64,000 bases of DNA from NCBI GenBank assembly GCA_029204225.1, contig CM055095.1, positions 25,402,503 through 25,466,502 on the forward strand, in the 5' to 3' direction. Shown here piece after piece: positions 1 through 12,094 of this stretch. Source of the DNA: Diphasiastrum complanatum (taxonomy: Eukaryota; Streptophyta; Lycopodiopsida; Lycopodiales; Lycopodiaceae). The translations under genes were made by a program, and so were the position numbers. A model generated the notes under the pieces. That model saw nothing but the letters and a program-made list of their open reading frames with translations. It was not told the origin of the DNA and made no database searches. Position 1 is the stretch's first letter. Each line of letters begins with the position of its first letter.

Positions 1-626
1 CTTCTAGAATAGGTCGAGTTTGAGTTAGGTAGATTCAAATTTGATGACATGCAAAAGTTTAGATAGCATGCAATGTCTTTTTGTATGCATGCAAGCCACA
101 TGCAATCAGTGCATGCAACATGCAAAGTGGTTTATGTGATGTACACATGTCCACATGTCTAGCCAATTTTATGAGTTGACATGCAGTACATGCAATATCC
201 ATGCATGCAGTTACACATGTGGATCTCTGGTAGGTGAGTTAACTCAGTTAAGTCGACTTCCCATGCAACTCCACTGTAGGAATTCGAGTCTTTTTCATGT
301 AGGGAAATCTTGGCATGTTTTGCCATATTGTGAATAATGAGATTTTGGTGTTTTGGACTCATTCTCTCTGTACCCGAGTTTTCTATCATTGATTTTCTCT
401 CTCTACTTGAGAGCAGCCTGTTTTTCCCATATGGAGCACTTAGAATTACTTCTGACATTCAATTCTCATAGTAAGAAGTTAGATTTTTCAGTCAGATGTA
501 TGCCATTGTGCCCTTGCCATAGATTTTTCAAGTATACTATTATCTGATCAATCTTGTGCAATCACACCACCTCAGTAAGATCCTGTAAGGTGTGTGGTGA
601 AGTTCACACGTGATAAAAACTTCACA
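1..626 (+). repeat. LTR, right-hand part, ending at a primer-binding site
   Basis: The stretch ends in CTTCACA directly before a TGGTATCAGAGC primer-binding site, which is how a Copia-type 5' LTR ends. Its left end lies outside the window. The last 80 bases or so (from about 549) recur at 17401-17487, which supports a repeated terminal sequence. The first 200 bases are rich in GCATGC/CATGCA words. No gene is seen in it. Confidence 0.6.
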
Positions 627-638
627 TGGTATCAGAGC
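627..638 (+). other. Primer-binding site (initiator tRNA-Met type)
   Basis: TGGTATCAGAGC follows the LTR end directly. It is complementary to the 3' end of plant initiator tRNA-Met and marks the start of the internal part of an LTR element. Confidence 0.75.
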
Positions 639-1448
639 TTCATGCTTTGAAGAGGTGAGGGTGTATACATCAGATCAACAGTGCTTTTGCTTGTAAGAAC
701 TTAGATTTGGGAGAGGGATTCAAACTCGTTGAGAAACAAGCTATATGTGGATCAAAACGATCCTGATCTGCTCTAGCAGGGCCCTGTATGGACAGAGAGC
801 TCACACGTGTGAAATCAGCCCTCATTAATTGAGTGCTACTTCTCAAGGATTAATCCAAATTTGATGTATAGGTACTAAAGAGTAGAATGTGTTTCTCAAG
901 TTTCTAAATCAATTTGATTTGTTTTCAGAAGAGTTTTAGGCAATCAGAGAGTTTGAGAGAGTACTCAACTCGTGGGATATGCCAAAGTGAGCACACATCA
1001 GTTCTTTTTACCAATTTTATCAATTTTCACCATCAATCAAGTAGAATTGGATAGAAGTGAGTATTCTGAGGTCTTAGACTTTCATTTCACACAAATTACT
1101 GTGTTTGAGTTGAAAGTAAGTTCCTAGAGAGTTTTTTAGTTCTTTGAACTCGTGGGAGAGATAGAATTCTTACTTGCATGTGCTTCATTTTTGTGACTAA
1201 AGCAAGATCCAAATTCAAGATAGATTGATTTTCTGTGTTGAGAGTTTGTTCTCACAATCAGTTGCTAGATTTCATAGGTTGGATCAACATCATCAGTGTT
1301 AGATCCTAGGTTGAGATAGCAAGCAACATCTTTCAACTCCATCTTTGTCATTACTAGAATTTCTCATAGAGAGGATTTCTTCATTTGGTTCACATTTCTT
1401 GGAGCATAGTGAGAGATTAACGACACGTCCGATGGATCGGGTTTATGT
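639..1448 (+). other. Leader of an LTR element, noncoding
   Basis: No long reading frame and no recognisable domain. It lies between a primer-binding site and the first open region and fits an untranslated leader. It contains one TCACACGTGTGAAA palindrome near 806. Confidence 0.4.
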
Positions 1449-2800
1449 TTGAAGGCTCGTTCACGTCCGACGATGGATGCATCCGATGGAGGGAAGGCGT
1501 TTCTGGTTTATCCGATGGGATTAGTGCGAAGGCCTGGCTTATTGAATATAAATCAGAGGCCTTCAATCCGATGTGTTAATTTGATGTGCATCATGGATTG
1601 GATCAAAATTTATACGGATTTCATTAAAAAGGAGAAAACCCTTAGCATGGTTGAAAAGATTTATATAGACCTCTCAAATTATGCTAAACGAATTGCTGCT
1701 GAAGAAAGGTTTTGTAATAAGCATATTCGAAAAGTATTTGTCTGTCTGGAAAAAGAAAATGGTGACTCTTCTGCTGATACCCCTATCCCTACCACTGCTC
1801 CTACTTCACCTCACCCTTTGATATTTACCGAAGTCCTTGATGAAGACAATGCTTCTTAGTTAGAGTCCTTTTCACAGGAAATCTGTGATGTGGGAAATCA
1901 ATCTACCTTTGAATTTTGTCAGGCCAATAGTTGTCAAGTATCGTTGGTACCGAGTCGTATCATTGAGTTTAAATCTGCAAAGACTGCTTATAAACTTTAA
2001 AGCCTTCCATCTGTCAACTTCCTAGCACCTATCTCTATTGAGCTTTGGATCGCTCTTGCTCATGTCATTGATATAGAAGTCCAAGCCTGCAAGCTCGCTG
2101 CTTTGCATAAGAATTTTTCTTTTGATACTCCTTTTGCCTTTGATACTGTCATCAAGATGAGCAAATTTGAACCTTCGAGATGTCCTTATGAGCAGACCTG
2201 GGCTAGAACTAGAGGTCACTTTGACACTGGCTTTAATAGAATGAGCCTATATCAAGCTAGAATCTGGAACTGGAAAGACCTTTTTTTAAGTGCAGATGCG
2301 GTGATAAATGCAAAAACAATTCTTCTATTATATGGTTTGATCACTCTATTTGGTACATAATGAATAATCTTTTCATTTTCTTTCCTGCGTCTCTACAAAA
2401 TCAACTTAATGCCTTCTTCCTTTGGTTGCATAAACCTGCTAGAGAGGTTGTCAAGTCCCATCTTGTCTTTCTGTACATCCGACAATACATGATTGATGCT
2501 GCCATTGAACTTTCCATAAACCCTACTGCTAAACTCCTCACACACCTTGGTGACGCTGAAAACGTTTGAAAAATTGAACACCTTTTGAAAAAACCCAGCT
2601 TCTCCATCTTGCAAGACAAATACTTCCAAAATACTAGCAAGAAAACGGGATTCTTCAATCTGAACAATCCAAGCTTGATCATATCAGGCAGCGACAATAA
2701 CAGGAAGAGAAAGTGCTTTTCGAACAAAGGCAAAGAAGGGCAAAGCAGTGGCGGTAAGGGGGGTCTTCCTATCAGAAAGATGAACTTTTACCGTGATTGA
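1449..2800 (+). pseudogene. Unrecognised reading region in gag position of an LTR element
   Basis: Several overlapping open stretches run on the plus strand (1449-1859, 2103-2360, 2360-2569, 2585-2800). The first has a Lys- and Glu-rich helical part followed by a Pro/Thr/Ser-rich stretch and an acidic end. The last is strongly basic with an NNRKRK run and Gly/Ser/Lys repeats, as in nucleic-acid-binding ends of gag proteins. I recognise no zinc knuckle, protease or polymerase. Position downstream of a tRNA-Met primer site suggests the first gene of an LTR element; this is inference from context. The region is old and broken. Confidence 0.35.
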
Positions 2801-4124
2801 TCCATGTGCAGGAGGACATAGAAGAAACAAGGATATTGGAGTTCAGTAATACTAGTAGACGACGACTAGTGTTAGAAGAGACAAAGGGAAGTCTTTTCTT
2901 GCATTTACGTTATTATAATAGATTCTTTGAGAGGATTGATGTTAAATGACTATATGCTGAAACCTTACTTCAGATTTTTGGTTATATTGATGAGACTTTT
3001 GAGCATATTGTAATTGGTTGGTCCTTCTTTGCACATTTGAAGCATGAATCGTATAAACCCTTTCAAGTTTTTTGTGATTTTGATGTTGACAACATCCCAC
3101 CTTGTACTTGGATTTTAAAGAGTCCATTTTTGAAATTTTTGGGCATGTTGTCTCGATGGATACTAGAATTATTAATAGCAAATTTTTAAAGAATGACCTG
3201 AATAGGGTGATGAGGATTCTCCTCAGTAGCGTACTAATAGCCTATGTGCAATCCAAATCGGTGTTGAAATAGGTGATGGTTGCAAGCTGGAGTATCAGTA
3301 CCCCTCAGCGGTCTTGCCTTTGCAAGATCTGACAATCTTTTGAGTGTAGAGAACTCTGGCACATTAGGTTTTTTTTGTGAAGAAGTTTATGACGACGCTC
3401 TGAATCCTCTGTGAATGATTGGAGATGGTGTTCACGGATGTTGATGGGTGATCAAGAGCAGTTTGAATGAACTAAAGAGCTCCAGAAAGTAGATTTTATG
3501 CACAAAGATTGCCAGTAGTATTTGCCAGAAACATCAAGAAGAACTCGTAAGTCGTTGAGGTACAAATGATTTCGTCGAGTTCTTTTTTATGCTGGAGCTG
3601 CCGTACTCGGTCCGGTCGAGACTCAGGCCGATACTCGGTTGAGATTTAACTTGTTTTGTCAGTCGAGATCCGGTTGAGATTTCTCGGTCGAGATTTCTTG
3701 GTTGAAGCTTAGTAACTGAAGTGGAGGTGACAAGTTCATCAGTATGATAAAGTTCTCCGTGAGACTTGTGGTCGCAGTTACCAGATTTGTCTGTTGTTGA
3801 ACAAACATGATGTCTCGGAATTTCAAAAAGAATTTGGACCTTAAAAGGTGGAAAATCTCTCCTCTAAAATTCTACCATATGATGTTGACCTTGAACACAA
3901 AAAATAAAAATAAAATAAAAAAGAAGGTAAGCATCAAAAGAAAACATAAAAATAGTGTTTAAAGAATAAGAAAATAAAAAAAAATAAATGAGCATTTTTT
4001 TTTAATTTATGTGTTTATTTATTTTCTTAAAATTAAATAGGGTCAACAAAAAATAAATCTTTGCAGTACCGCCATAGATGATCGCCATTTACGACAGTGT
4101 CTAGGAGTACTCCTTCAAGCATTT
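2801..4124. other. No recognisable gene; decayed element interior
   Basis: A plus-strand stretch from about 2952 to 3185 stays open for some 78 codons without a usable start and resembles nothing I know. At 3600-3710 the words GGTCGAGA/GGTTGAGATTT recur several times. The stretch 3895-4020 is A/T-rich low complexity. Confidence 0.4.
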
Positions 4125-4424
4125 CTAACTGGACTGCTCCATTTGAAAAGATTTATTGATTACATATAGTCCTTCACTTTTGAATTTTACTTTTCCAAGG
4201 TGCTTCTTAGATGTGTAGAGAAGCACCTGATCACCTAAATGTAAGTCTTTATTGCGTAAGTGACGATCATGCCAGGCTTTTTGTCGTCGTTTGTTGACAA
4301 GATGTGCGTGATACGAGATGAGTCGAGTCTCACACAACTGAACTAACGTAAATAGCTTGTTTTGTACCTCTTGTTCGATCGCGCTCTTGACGATTTGGGT
4401 GTACATTCTTTGGCTCAAAAATAC
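4125..4424 (-). pseudogene. Gypsy integrase C-terminal fragment
   Basis: The minus-strand reading has a helical stretch, then H-D-R-H and a L-H-L-G-D-Q-V-L-L pattern, typical of the integrase C-terminal part of plant Ty3/Gypsy elements (basic helix, then the G-D-x-V-L-L beta motif). It is an isolated old piece. The minus-strand Gypsy integrase core at 17488-18134 could come from the same family. Confidence 0.7.
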
Positions 4425-4449
4425 CTCAAAGTACTCGAAAAGGTCTTCG

Positions 4450-5075
4450 TTTGATGTCGTAGGTTTGGAATATCACTAAACCCTGAGAAATGTCATTTCT
4501 GGGCCACCCATGGGGTTGTACTCGGACATATCATATTCAAGGATGATATTTCTACCGACCTTCGGAAATCAAGGTTATAGTTGAGATGCCCCTCCCTGCC
4601 ACCGTGAAGGAAGTGTACGTCTTCTTACTTCATAATCGACTATGCCGATAAGGCAAGGCTCGTTTATTTAGTTGTGGTCGACCTAGGTGGGGACCGAAGA
4701 GCGAGTACAAGCTTTTGAGGAACTGAAGACAACGCTCACTACCGGACCCATACTCCGTTCCCTTGATTACACGAAGGAATTTCATGTGCATATTGATGCA
4801 AGTAAGTATGCCATTGGCAGTATCCTACCACGACCGAACGAGTATGAAAAAGATTTTCCGATACATTTCTTGAGCAGACAACTGGTGCCTACTGAAGTAA
4901 ACTATACAACAATTGAACGCGAAGCACTGGCTATGGTCTACACCGTACAACAATTGCGACATTATTTGCTAGGCAAAACCTTTGCTTTTTACATAGACCA
5001 TCAAGCCCTGTTATATAATGTAAATAACTCTTATAAAACCAGACGCATAGCTCGATGGCTGGTAATACTGCCTCG
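4450..5075 (+). pseudogene. Gypsy reverse transcriptase end and RNase H fragment
   Basis: The plus-strand reading shows the connection region (N-P-E-K-C-H-F, then V-L-G-H) and, from 4687, a Gypsy RNase H: H-I-D-A-S-x-Y-A-I-G-x-I-L, then F-L-S-R-Q-L, then E-R-E-A-L-A-M-V-Y and F-Y-I-D-H-Q-A-L. These are hallmark Ty3/Gypsy motifs. It lies in the opposite sense to the integrase piece just upstream, so the two are separate relics or were rearranged. Old and broken. Confidence 0.85.
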
Positions 5076-5110
5076 ATCTGGGGAATGATCTTTGGCGAGC
5101 TTCTTGAGGC

Positions 5111-5173
5111 AAGCTTTTTTGCGTTCAAAGCAAGATTTTTTGTGTTCGAAGCGAGCTTTTTTGCGTTCGAATC
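5111..5173 (+). repeat. Three tandem 21-bp units
   Basis: Three 21-base units with core AGCTTTTTTGCGTTCGAAGC follow each other with few differences. In one frame they spell a heptad such as ASFFAFE repeated three times, inside an otherwise featureless frame at 5055-5495. Confidence 0.7.
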
Positions 5174-7261
5174 GAACTTCTATGACACCAATTCGGATAG
5201 GTTAATGGATCCAACGATCAACTTCAGTAGGACAAAGTCCATTACTTGCTTGCTAGAGAATGCTAAGATTTTGTTGCATGGTCTACTGGTCTATTGGTTT
5301 CTCATGCATCAGGATTTGCTAGGAATAATCACTATCTTCTTCATGAAAAAACCTAAACCATATATCATGGATTCAGGCATGTGGAAGCTTATTGTAGTAT
5401 CATGCATGCAACTTAGGACTCACATACACATAAAAAGACCATCACAAGCATACATGTATATGCTAGTACTTTTGTATAATGTACACCATCAGTAGATATA
5501 TCCTAGTATTGCAATGACGAGCTCTGTGGAACAAGGGTTTAATAAATATAAGTGGTCATATTTTATTATTACCTATCTGTCTTTGGTTTAGGGTTTGCCT
5601 TGTTAGTTGGTTCAAGAGATGGAGGAGAACTTTTAATTGCAATTAGAGGTGATTCTGTTTTGCATATATGCCATGTTTACAATGCTCAAATCTGACATGT
5701 AGAAGCTACTTGTTGGAGTCTAATTTCACATTAGCATTAATTAAGCCTTGTGAGTGACTTGTACCTTCCTTGCATAGTTTTACGTGCCATATACTTTCAA
5801 GATCAGGTTCCTGCAAAACCTTTTATTCGATTCGTGTTTAATGGATAGATTTTGAGCTCAGATCTAATATAACTATCTGGATTCTGACTTTTAAGATATG
5901 GATCTTTACTTTTGTTGTGCAAAGGTTTTGACTAGAAAACTAAACTTTGGGCAAGGTGGATTGAATGCATCAAGCGTTTGTATTCATATTACCACTGCTG
6001 GAGAACACGGACTTTGGAAAAGATCAACCATTACAAAAACTCTTACTCTATGAAATTCAATATGAGGTTGAACGCCTCAAGGCTGTTCCAATTCTTGTGG
6101 ATGGCATAATGCTATTTTCTTTTCTTGGAATTAACTGCATATCAATTTGAATCCTTCACTCAAAACAAGGAGAGTAAAAAGGGTTCATAAAATCTACGAA
6201 GTACTTCTATGGAGAGACTGGAGCAGTAATTCTCTTGAGTGAGGCCCAAGACAATCTACTTTAAGTGCATGCCCCTGCGAAGTCAAGATGATGCATTAAT
6301 TTTTGTTAAGCTGGCAAGCTCACTCATGATCTCATTGTTGTCAGTTTTGGCGCATAACTTGTTTGAAAGTATAATTTCTGCCATAGTTGCCCGTTTCGGA
6401 ATGGTGCATTCTTGAATGTGTTTCGTGCATTCAGAATGTGGTAAAAAAAATAAAAAAATATTTCATAGTTATTAAGAAAAAATTCCCAGCATTACAATAA
6501 CTATTCCTAGCATTATTTCATCTGTTTAAGATGGCAAAAATGAACGAGAATGCATTTAGTGTTCCAATTGACTTTGATGCTTCATGATGTTGACTTCTAT
6601 TTTAAGCTTCAATGACATTTGAAAAATGACAAATGCTGATTTAATATTGAAGGTTAAGCACTCGGTGTTAGGGTTTGATCCACTGCAACTCAAGTTTGAA
6701 CACATAAACTCATTAGGCTTTCATATCTAGACAAACAACCTATTTTATTGTAGCAACTCAAAGTTAAAATATTTATTAAAGATACCTGAGTAGAGATGGC
6801 TATGTCACACATGAAGCCGTATATTAACAACAACTTCTATCTAGGAGATCAGTAGTGGCCCTGCCAACATTGGCATCTTTGACTTGGAAGTTGAAAAGCT
6901 GTAAGGTCCAATGTGGCAACTATGATTTAACCATTTTGTATGTTTCAGTAGCCAATGTTTTTCAATTCACAATTTTAATTCAGATGTTGAAATCAATCAA
7001 TGCAAACAATTTTAATTCACAATTATTATTCGCATTGGAATCGACAAATTCAAATTCAACCAACAAAAATTGACTTGACCAAGTATTGACAAAGTAACCT
7101 AGGGTGTAATAATTGTACGCACAAAAAAAAAAAACATATCCGTAATCATTTGCTAGAAGAGACAAAAACAAAAACATGTCCATCATTTGCCAGAAGAGGT
7201 AAATTTTATAAGATTGAAATCCTTTCAGCAGAAACCGACAATAGTGATTTCTTTCAACGTA
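5174..7261. other. No recognisable gene
   Basis: About 2 kb with only short frames (for example 5965-6150 and 6855-7073) and no domain or splice pattern I can support. It holds A-rich runs near 6447 and 7122. Confidence 0.4.
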
Positions 7262-7469
7262 GTGAATTCTCAATGTCCCATAAGTAACTGCTTGCCTTGA
7301 ACTCTCCCATATATAAGTTGGGGCTTCTCTATATCCTCTATCCCCTGGTACCAGCCCTTTTGGGGGTTATACGGATGGCGGGTGGCTAGGCGACTGGGGT
7401 TTGGGATCCCAGTATGCGGCTCGTGTGGGTACGTGTGTGTGCGTGGCCCTGAGGCCCAAATTCTTTACA
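7262..7469 (+). repeat. Left LTR of the TRIM (partial)
   Basis: It aligns along its whole length to 7594-7800 and ends ACA directly before the primer-binding site. Confidence 0.85.
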
Positions 7470-7482
7470 TGGTATCAGAGCC
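7470..7482 (+). other. Primer-binding site of the TRIM
   Basis: TGGTATCAGAGCC, directly after the left LTR; initiator tRNA-Met type. Confidence 0.85.
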
Positions 7483-7522
7483 AGTGGGAGTTCCTTTGCC
7501 TGTGCTTGCTTGAGTGGGGGGG

Positions 7523-7800
7523 TGTTAAGGAATGTTTAGTTGCAAGCCACGCACAAGAAAGTGTCGTGGGCTTGAGCACCCAATGAAGGCCTTGTGAATT
7601 CTCAATGTCCCATAAGTAGTTGCTTGCCTTGAACTCTCCCATATATAAGTTGGGGCTTCTCTATACCCTCTATCCCCTAGTACCAGCCCTTTTGGGGGTT
7701 AGACGGATGCTGGGTGGCTAGGCGCTGGGGTTTGGGATCCCAGTACGTGACTTGCGTGGGTACGTGTGTGTGCGTAGCCCTGACGCCCAAATTCTTTACA
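7523..7800 (+). repeat. Right LTR of the TRIM
   Basis: 278 bases, TGTTAAGG...TTTACA, directly after the polypurine run GAGTGGGGGGG. Confidence 0.85.
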
Positions 7801-8186
7801 GAGCACCAATCTGATTGTGAAAAAAACTAGCGCGCTAAAGCCCAACGAATGTCAGATGCAAAGTTTTGCACCTCATTAAAATCGTTTAGCGTACTCACCT
7901 TGAAAAAAAAAGAAAAAACCCCATTGAAGACGAGAGTAAGATACGACGACCATTTTTTGTCCACAACCCTTCTCACAGATTCATACATGAACGTTACCAC
8001 TCATACGGCTCCCAACTAGAGCTGGATTTCAGTAACATAGTTGTTGCTACAGTTGGAAAAGAAAAGAAAGTTTAGAATAAAAAAATTCAAAAAACATGCA
8101 AATTTATACAAGCCAATAGGCAATAGACATATAGAGAGATTTTGTATATTAAATAAATTTTTTTACAAAGTACAATTATTCAATAT
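7801..8186. other. No recognisable gene
   Basis: A/T-rich sequence between the TRIM and the minus-strand frame that follows. Nothing supportable is seen. Confidence 0.4.
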
Positions 8187-8465
8187 TTACTCTGCTTTCG
8201 ACACTTTCTCTAACAAAAGTCGCAACTTAGAATCATGCAACAATTTCCTTCTTTTGTATGGATCCAAGAGCTCATAGTTTTCATGCTTACTCAGATCAAC
8301 GTAAGCAGCATATAATGCAAAATGAGATGATCTGAGCATGGAATTTACTGGTCCATATCCCAAAATTTTAAGTGCAATAGTTTTCTTTACAAAAATTATT
8401 TTATGCACCTTACTAAAATTATGTCCTCCAAAAGAATGAGAAAGTGCCTTGATTGCCATAATCAT
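8187..8465 (-). other. Unrecognised minus-strand frame, possible exon
   Basis: A 92-codon frame with an alternation of hydrophobic and charged residues that looks protein-like: an H-K-I-I-F-V-K-K-T-I-A-L-K-I-L-G-Y-G-P stretch, then a tyrosine-rich middle (ALYAAYVDL), then a charged C-terminal helix (YKRRKLL, LRLLLEKV). The same frame may extend upstream toward about 8540. I do not recognise a family. It lies next to the leader of an LTR family, so it may be part of that element, a host exon relic, or chance. Confidence 0.25.
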
Positions 8466-8559
8466 TGTATCACCATGTTGATGAAACTTTGTATGGGCAA
8501 CACTTATCTCATTATTCTTGAAGAACTTCAGATAATCCCCCAGTGCATGTACTCAAAAA

Positions 8560-9106
8560 ATCAGAGACACACATGTAATGCACCTGAATCAAGCTTAAAA
8601 TTAAATTATTTGTATGATCTAACCCAAGAACAAATCACAGGAATAGAATCTTTATAGAAAAAACTTGAATTTGCACTAAAAATCTCTAAATTTGGGTGTA
8701 TGAGTCAAATTATACATCAATTTGAATTTTCTCAACCAAAACAGGTTCAGTACGGCCCCACACGTGTGTAAGGTACACCTAGAGCCTACAACAAGTTTTG
8801 GTACAAAAAAATTGAATCTAGCTATCAATTCAAACTCTCTACCTCAAAATTAGCTAGTTTCCACAAACTTGCTAATTTGGGAGATTTAGTATCAAACTGA
8901 AGCAAAGGGCTCCAAAACTGGTACTGTATGTTCTAGCACGTGTGAAAAGTACCCCTGCAGCCCACAACAAGTTTTTGTCCATAAATTTTGAGTATAGCTA
9001 TCCTATCCAACTTGCCACATCAAAATTAGCTAGTTTCCAAAAATTTGCTAATTTGGGCTTAGTTTTGGATCAACCCCATCAAATCTTCATAAATCCTCTT
9101 GTACTT
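8560..9106 (-). other. Leader of an LTR element (minus strand)
   Basis: It resembles 18994-19480 in the opposite sense, sharing words such as TAGCTAGTTTCCAAAAA next to CACACGTGTG and AAAGTAC(C/T)C. It is noncoding and sits just inside the primer site at 9107-9119. Confidence 0.55.
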
Positions 9107-9119
9107 GGCTCTGATACCA
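9107..9119 (-). other. Primer-binding site (minus strand)
   Basis: On the minus strand it reads TGGTATCAGAGCC, directly inside an LTR that ends TTCCACA. Confidence 0.75.
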
Positions 9120-9979
9120 TGTGGAAATCTGCAAAATTGGACCAAGAATGGATCCTAAAATGATCCACAAGAGTGATTGGATGTTAGATACAATTGAGCT
9201 ATCAATCTACGCAAGATTTAGATCAATCTAGATCAAATTTAGATGAGAAAATCTAACAAGAACAATCATAAATGAAAGGGAATTGTACTTGCTAGTTTCA
9301 CACGTGTGAAAACTTGTCCGAGTACGGACTCCAGCCTGAAATCAAAGTACAATATGATAGGAACCCAAAACTATCAAGACAAATGATGAAATTGACAAGA
9401 ATTGCCTCCAAAACCAAGATTGGTGTTGCTTGTTGATTATGGCCAAATGTGGCTCTATATATACAAAAAGTGGGAGCTCGTGGTACTGATCATCCCTCTA
9501 ATCTCACATGTGTGAGGGTGCTTTGTCATGTGATGATTCATCATGCAAATTTGACACTTGGACAAAACCTTCTATTTTGAGCACTTTTGGTCCATTTGCA
9601 ACGTAGGCTTCGGTCGAGATGGAATGGAATGGCCCCGATCGAGATGGAATGTAGGCTTTGGTCGTAGAGAACTAGGAAAAACTCTTCTAGAAGTGCAAAT
9701 TTGACTTCCTCAGCTTATTCCACACGTGTGAGCAGGCCTCTACACATGAGATTTGACACATGCAATCTCTAGATTGATGCCATGTGGCATATGACTAAAA
9801 AACATGATTTTGGCCTTTTTAGCCAATAATACTTGATTTAAACTATATGTACAAGCTATATTATTGTACTACATGAAAAGTACATTTATTTCACACGTGG
9901 GAATAGGCTCCTCACATGTGTAACCATCCTATATACATAGATTTGGCCTTGACCAAGCATAATTTTTGCATTTTTCACA
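9120..9979 (-). repeat. 5' LTR of a minus-strand element (family F)
   Basis: On the minus strand it runs TGTGAAAAATGC...TTTCCACA, about 860 bases. It matches 18135-18980 in reverse orientation, for example at the TTGGCTAAAAAGGCCAAAATC and ATATGCCAC(A/T)TGGCATCA stretches. It carries several CACACGTGTG-type palindromes. No matching 3' LTR is seen nearby. Confidence 0.65.
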
Positions 9980-11280
9980 ATCATGAGGATTGATATCATG
10001 TACTTTGGTTTCCGAATGCACATATACATGTTGTACTAAGACTTTTGATATCAATTGACCTCCCGGGGTAGTCTTAAGCTCCAAAATGTTTTCTTTCCAA
10101 TAAGATTTTTAAGTCAATGTTGCTCTTTTCTTTTGTCGAAAATTGCCCTTTGATGATGGATGCAGCAATACCCATGAATTCTTCGTATATTTTGTTGGCT
10201 TCCAGTTATCAGCTTCATCTTTCTCATTGTAAAGAATCACAGACTCCAAAGGGTCTTTTTGATATTGAGAACTCCTCTAATGAAATGATCACTCCTTCTC
10301 TTTAAACCTATTCTAATGTATTAAGCACACAATTTCCTCTCAACATGCAAGGAATAGTGAATCACAAATATTTAGAACCTTGCAGTATGATCTCTATCTT
10401 GAAACTAGTCAAATTACATGTAGATTTTTGAGGAATCTTGATCAACAAATAATCAAACACAATAGATTGAACCTAAGATTTGAAAATTGATGACACAAAC
10501 TCTTGAATAGGTTATAACCTTTCCATTAAGAGATCCAATCAAAAATTTGAAGAGCTGCTTACATTCAATCCAATTAAATCAACAAAAAACTTGCAAAATA
10601 ATTGACAATCTTAGTGGAGAGACTTTTTCTTCCAAGGAGAGCAAAGCTCATCCAAAAATGAATAAAATTCATCAAAAAAGGAGATTTTTCATCCATATGG
10701 CGAGCATAGATCACTCACTAGTGGAGATTTGTCAATTTAGAAACTAGAAACACAATGTAGCTTGAATCTAAACAATATCTTTAACAAATAATGAGTTTGT
10801 TTTGATGAAGCACATCAAAAAAAACTTGGTCTTTGTCCTAGAATGTAAATGAGCTAAAATGACCTAAAAATGGCTTTTGATCGAATAGATCCAACCAAAA
10901 CACGAAGTTATAAGAGATTTGATCAAAAAAAATACGGAGACAAATGCAACTTGGATATAGGCCAATAGTAATATCACGAAAAATCACTTGTACAATTGTA
11001 AAACGATTTCTACACAATCTCACTAGTTTGATCAAGATCAGTTACCAAAATGAAATAGAATCAAATGCTATTCAACACATGTTTAGCTCTGATCTTATTC
11101 TCTACAAACAGACAATAATACGCAATGACTAATCGGTTTTTAATCTTCATCCAACTTTTTATCCAGTTCTATAGATTTTTCCCGTGTTTTACACAGTCTA
11201 CAGACTTACAAATATTTTTACACAGTCTATAGAAATACATGAAGTTCGACAACAGTGTAGGGAATTTTCTCTCACTACAA
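9980..11280. other. No recognisable gene
   Basis: About 1.3 kb of A/T-rich sequence with only short frames on either strand. Nothing supportable. Confidence 0.4.
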
Positions 11281-12060
11281 AACCCGACACTGTCGTCTTT
11301 TTGCTACAATCAATTTTCTCTTAAAGCGATATTATCAAAAATTGTGAGTAAAAATACAGTGTCGCATTTTTTGCCTGTCAGGAATTACAAGTAAAAATGC
11401 AAAGTCGCATTTTTTGCATTTTTTCAAAGTGCCTCAAATGTTAAGGAAATGACTTTGACAAAGTGTGGGGCTACCTCAAAAATTAAGGAAATGAGATTTT
11501 GCGACACTGTCGCATTTCTCACAAAAAGCAGATACTGTCGTTTTTTTGCGACATTGTCACTTTTTTTTATGACAATCTACGTTCATTTTTGTAGAGTGAC
11601 AGTTACGTTCATACAGACTGTTTATGGCCAAATGTCACCGCTTGTCAGCAAGCAACTTCTGAGAAGAACTGGATGAATGCCAACAGACTCCAGCCAACTA
11701 GCAGCCACATTTGATGACCTAATTGCTTAGTATAAATAGTTGTTCATATTCATACATCAACATGATCAGAATAATCAAATTTTGAGATCCAATATTGAAT
11801 AGTTAGCTCTCTCTCACGCCTGCGAGCTTGAACACTCTTGAGCATTTTAGCTCAGTTCCTTAGAGTTGATTCGAGATTGCTATTGTGCTTCAATCATTCT
11901 AAAGCCGGTCTTATCGCAGACACAAGCTGAATGGATCAAAATTAAGATGAAGACCTTGTTAATTGCCAACAAGTTGTGGAATGTTGTTACAAATATTGAA
12001 GTGAAGCCTGAAGCTGACACAAACGACTCAAAATGGAAGTCGAAGAATGGAGCCTAAATT
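11281..12060 (+). mobile_element. Copia fragment: leader-like sequence and gag start
   Basis: At 11930-12057 the plus-strand reading W-I-K-I-K-M-K-T-L-L-I-A-N-K-L-W-N-V-V is the conserved N-terminal block of Copia gag. The 600 bases before it are noncoding and include repeated CACTGTCG(C/T)(A/T)TTTTTT-like words (11290-11570). Only this part is seen. Confidence 0.6.
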
Positions 12061-12094
12061 ACATCAGGCAGAAACTGTTGTTTACAAGATGATG

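Larger units (their letters stand above)
7262..7800 (+). mobile_element. Miniature LTR retrotransposon (TRIM)
   Basis: Two direct repeats (7262-7469 and 7594-7800) flank a very short interior. The left repeat ends TTCTTTACA and is followed by a TGGTATCAGAGCC primer site at 7470. The interior ends in a G-run polypurine tract (about 7512-7522), after which the right LTR starts with TGTTAAGG at 7523. The interior is 53 bp and has no coding room, so the element must have depended on another element's enzymes. By hand alignment the shared 207 bases differ at about 14 positions, so the insertion is old. The first 71 bases of the right LTR have no counterpart on the left. Confidence 0.85.

Noticed and set aside
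10117-10305. Frame pair at 10117-10305, considered as a gag or NAC-like piece on the minus strand
   Set aside because: Neither strand gives a convincing motif; too short.
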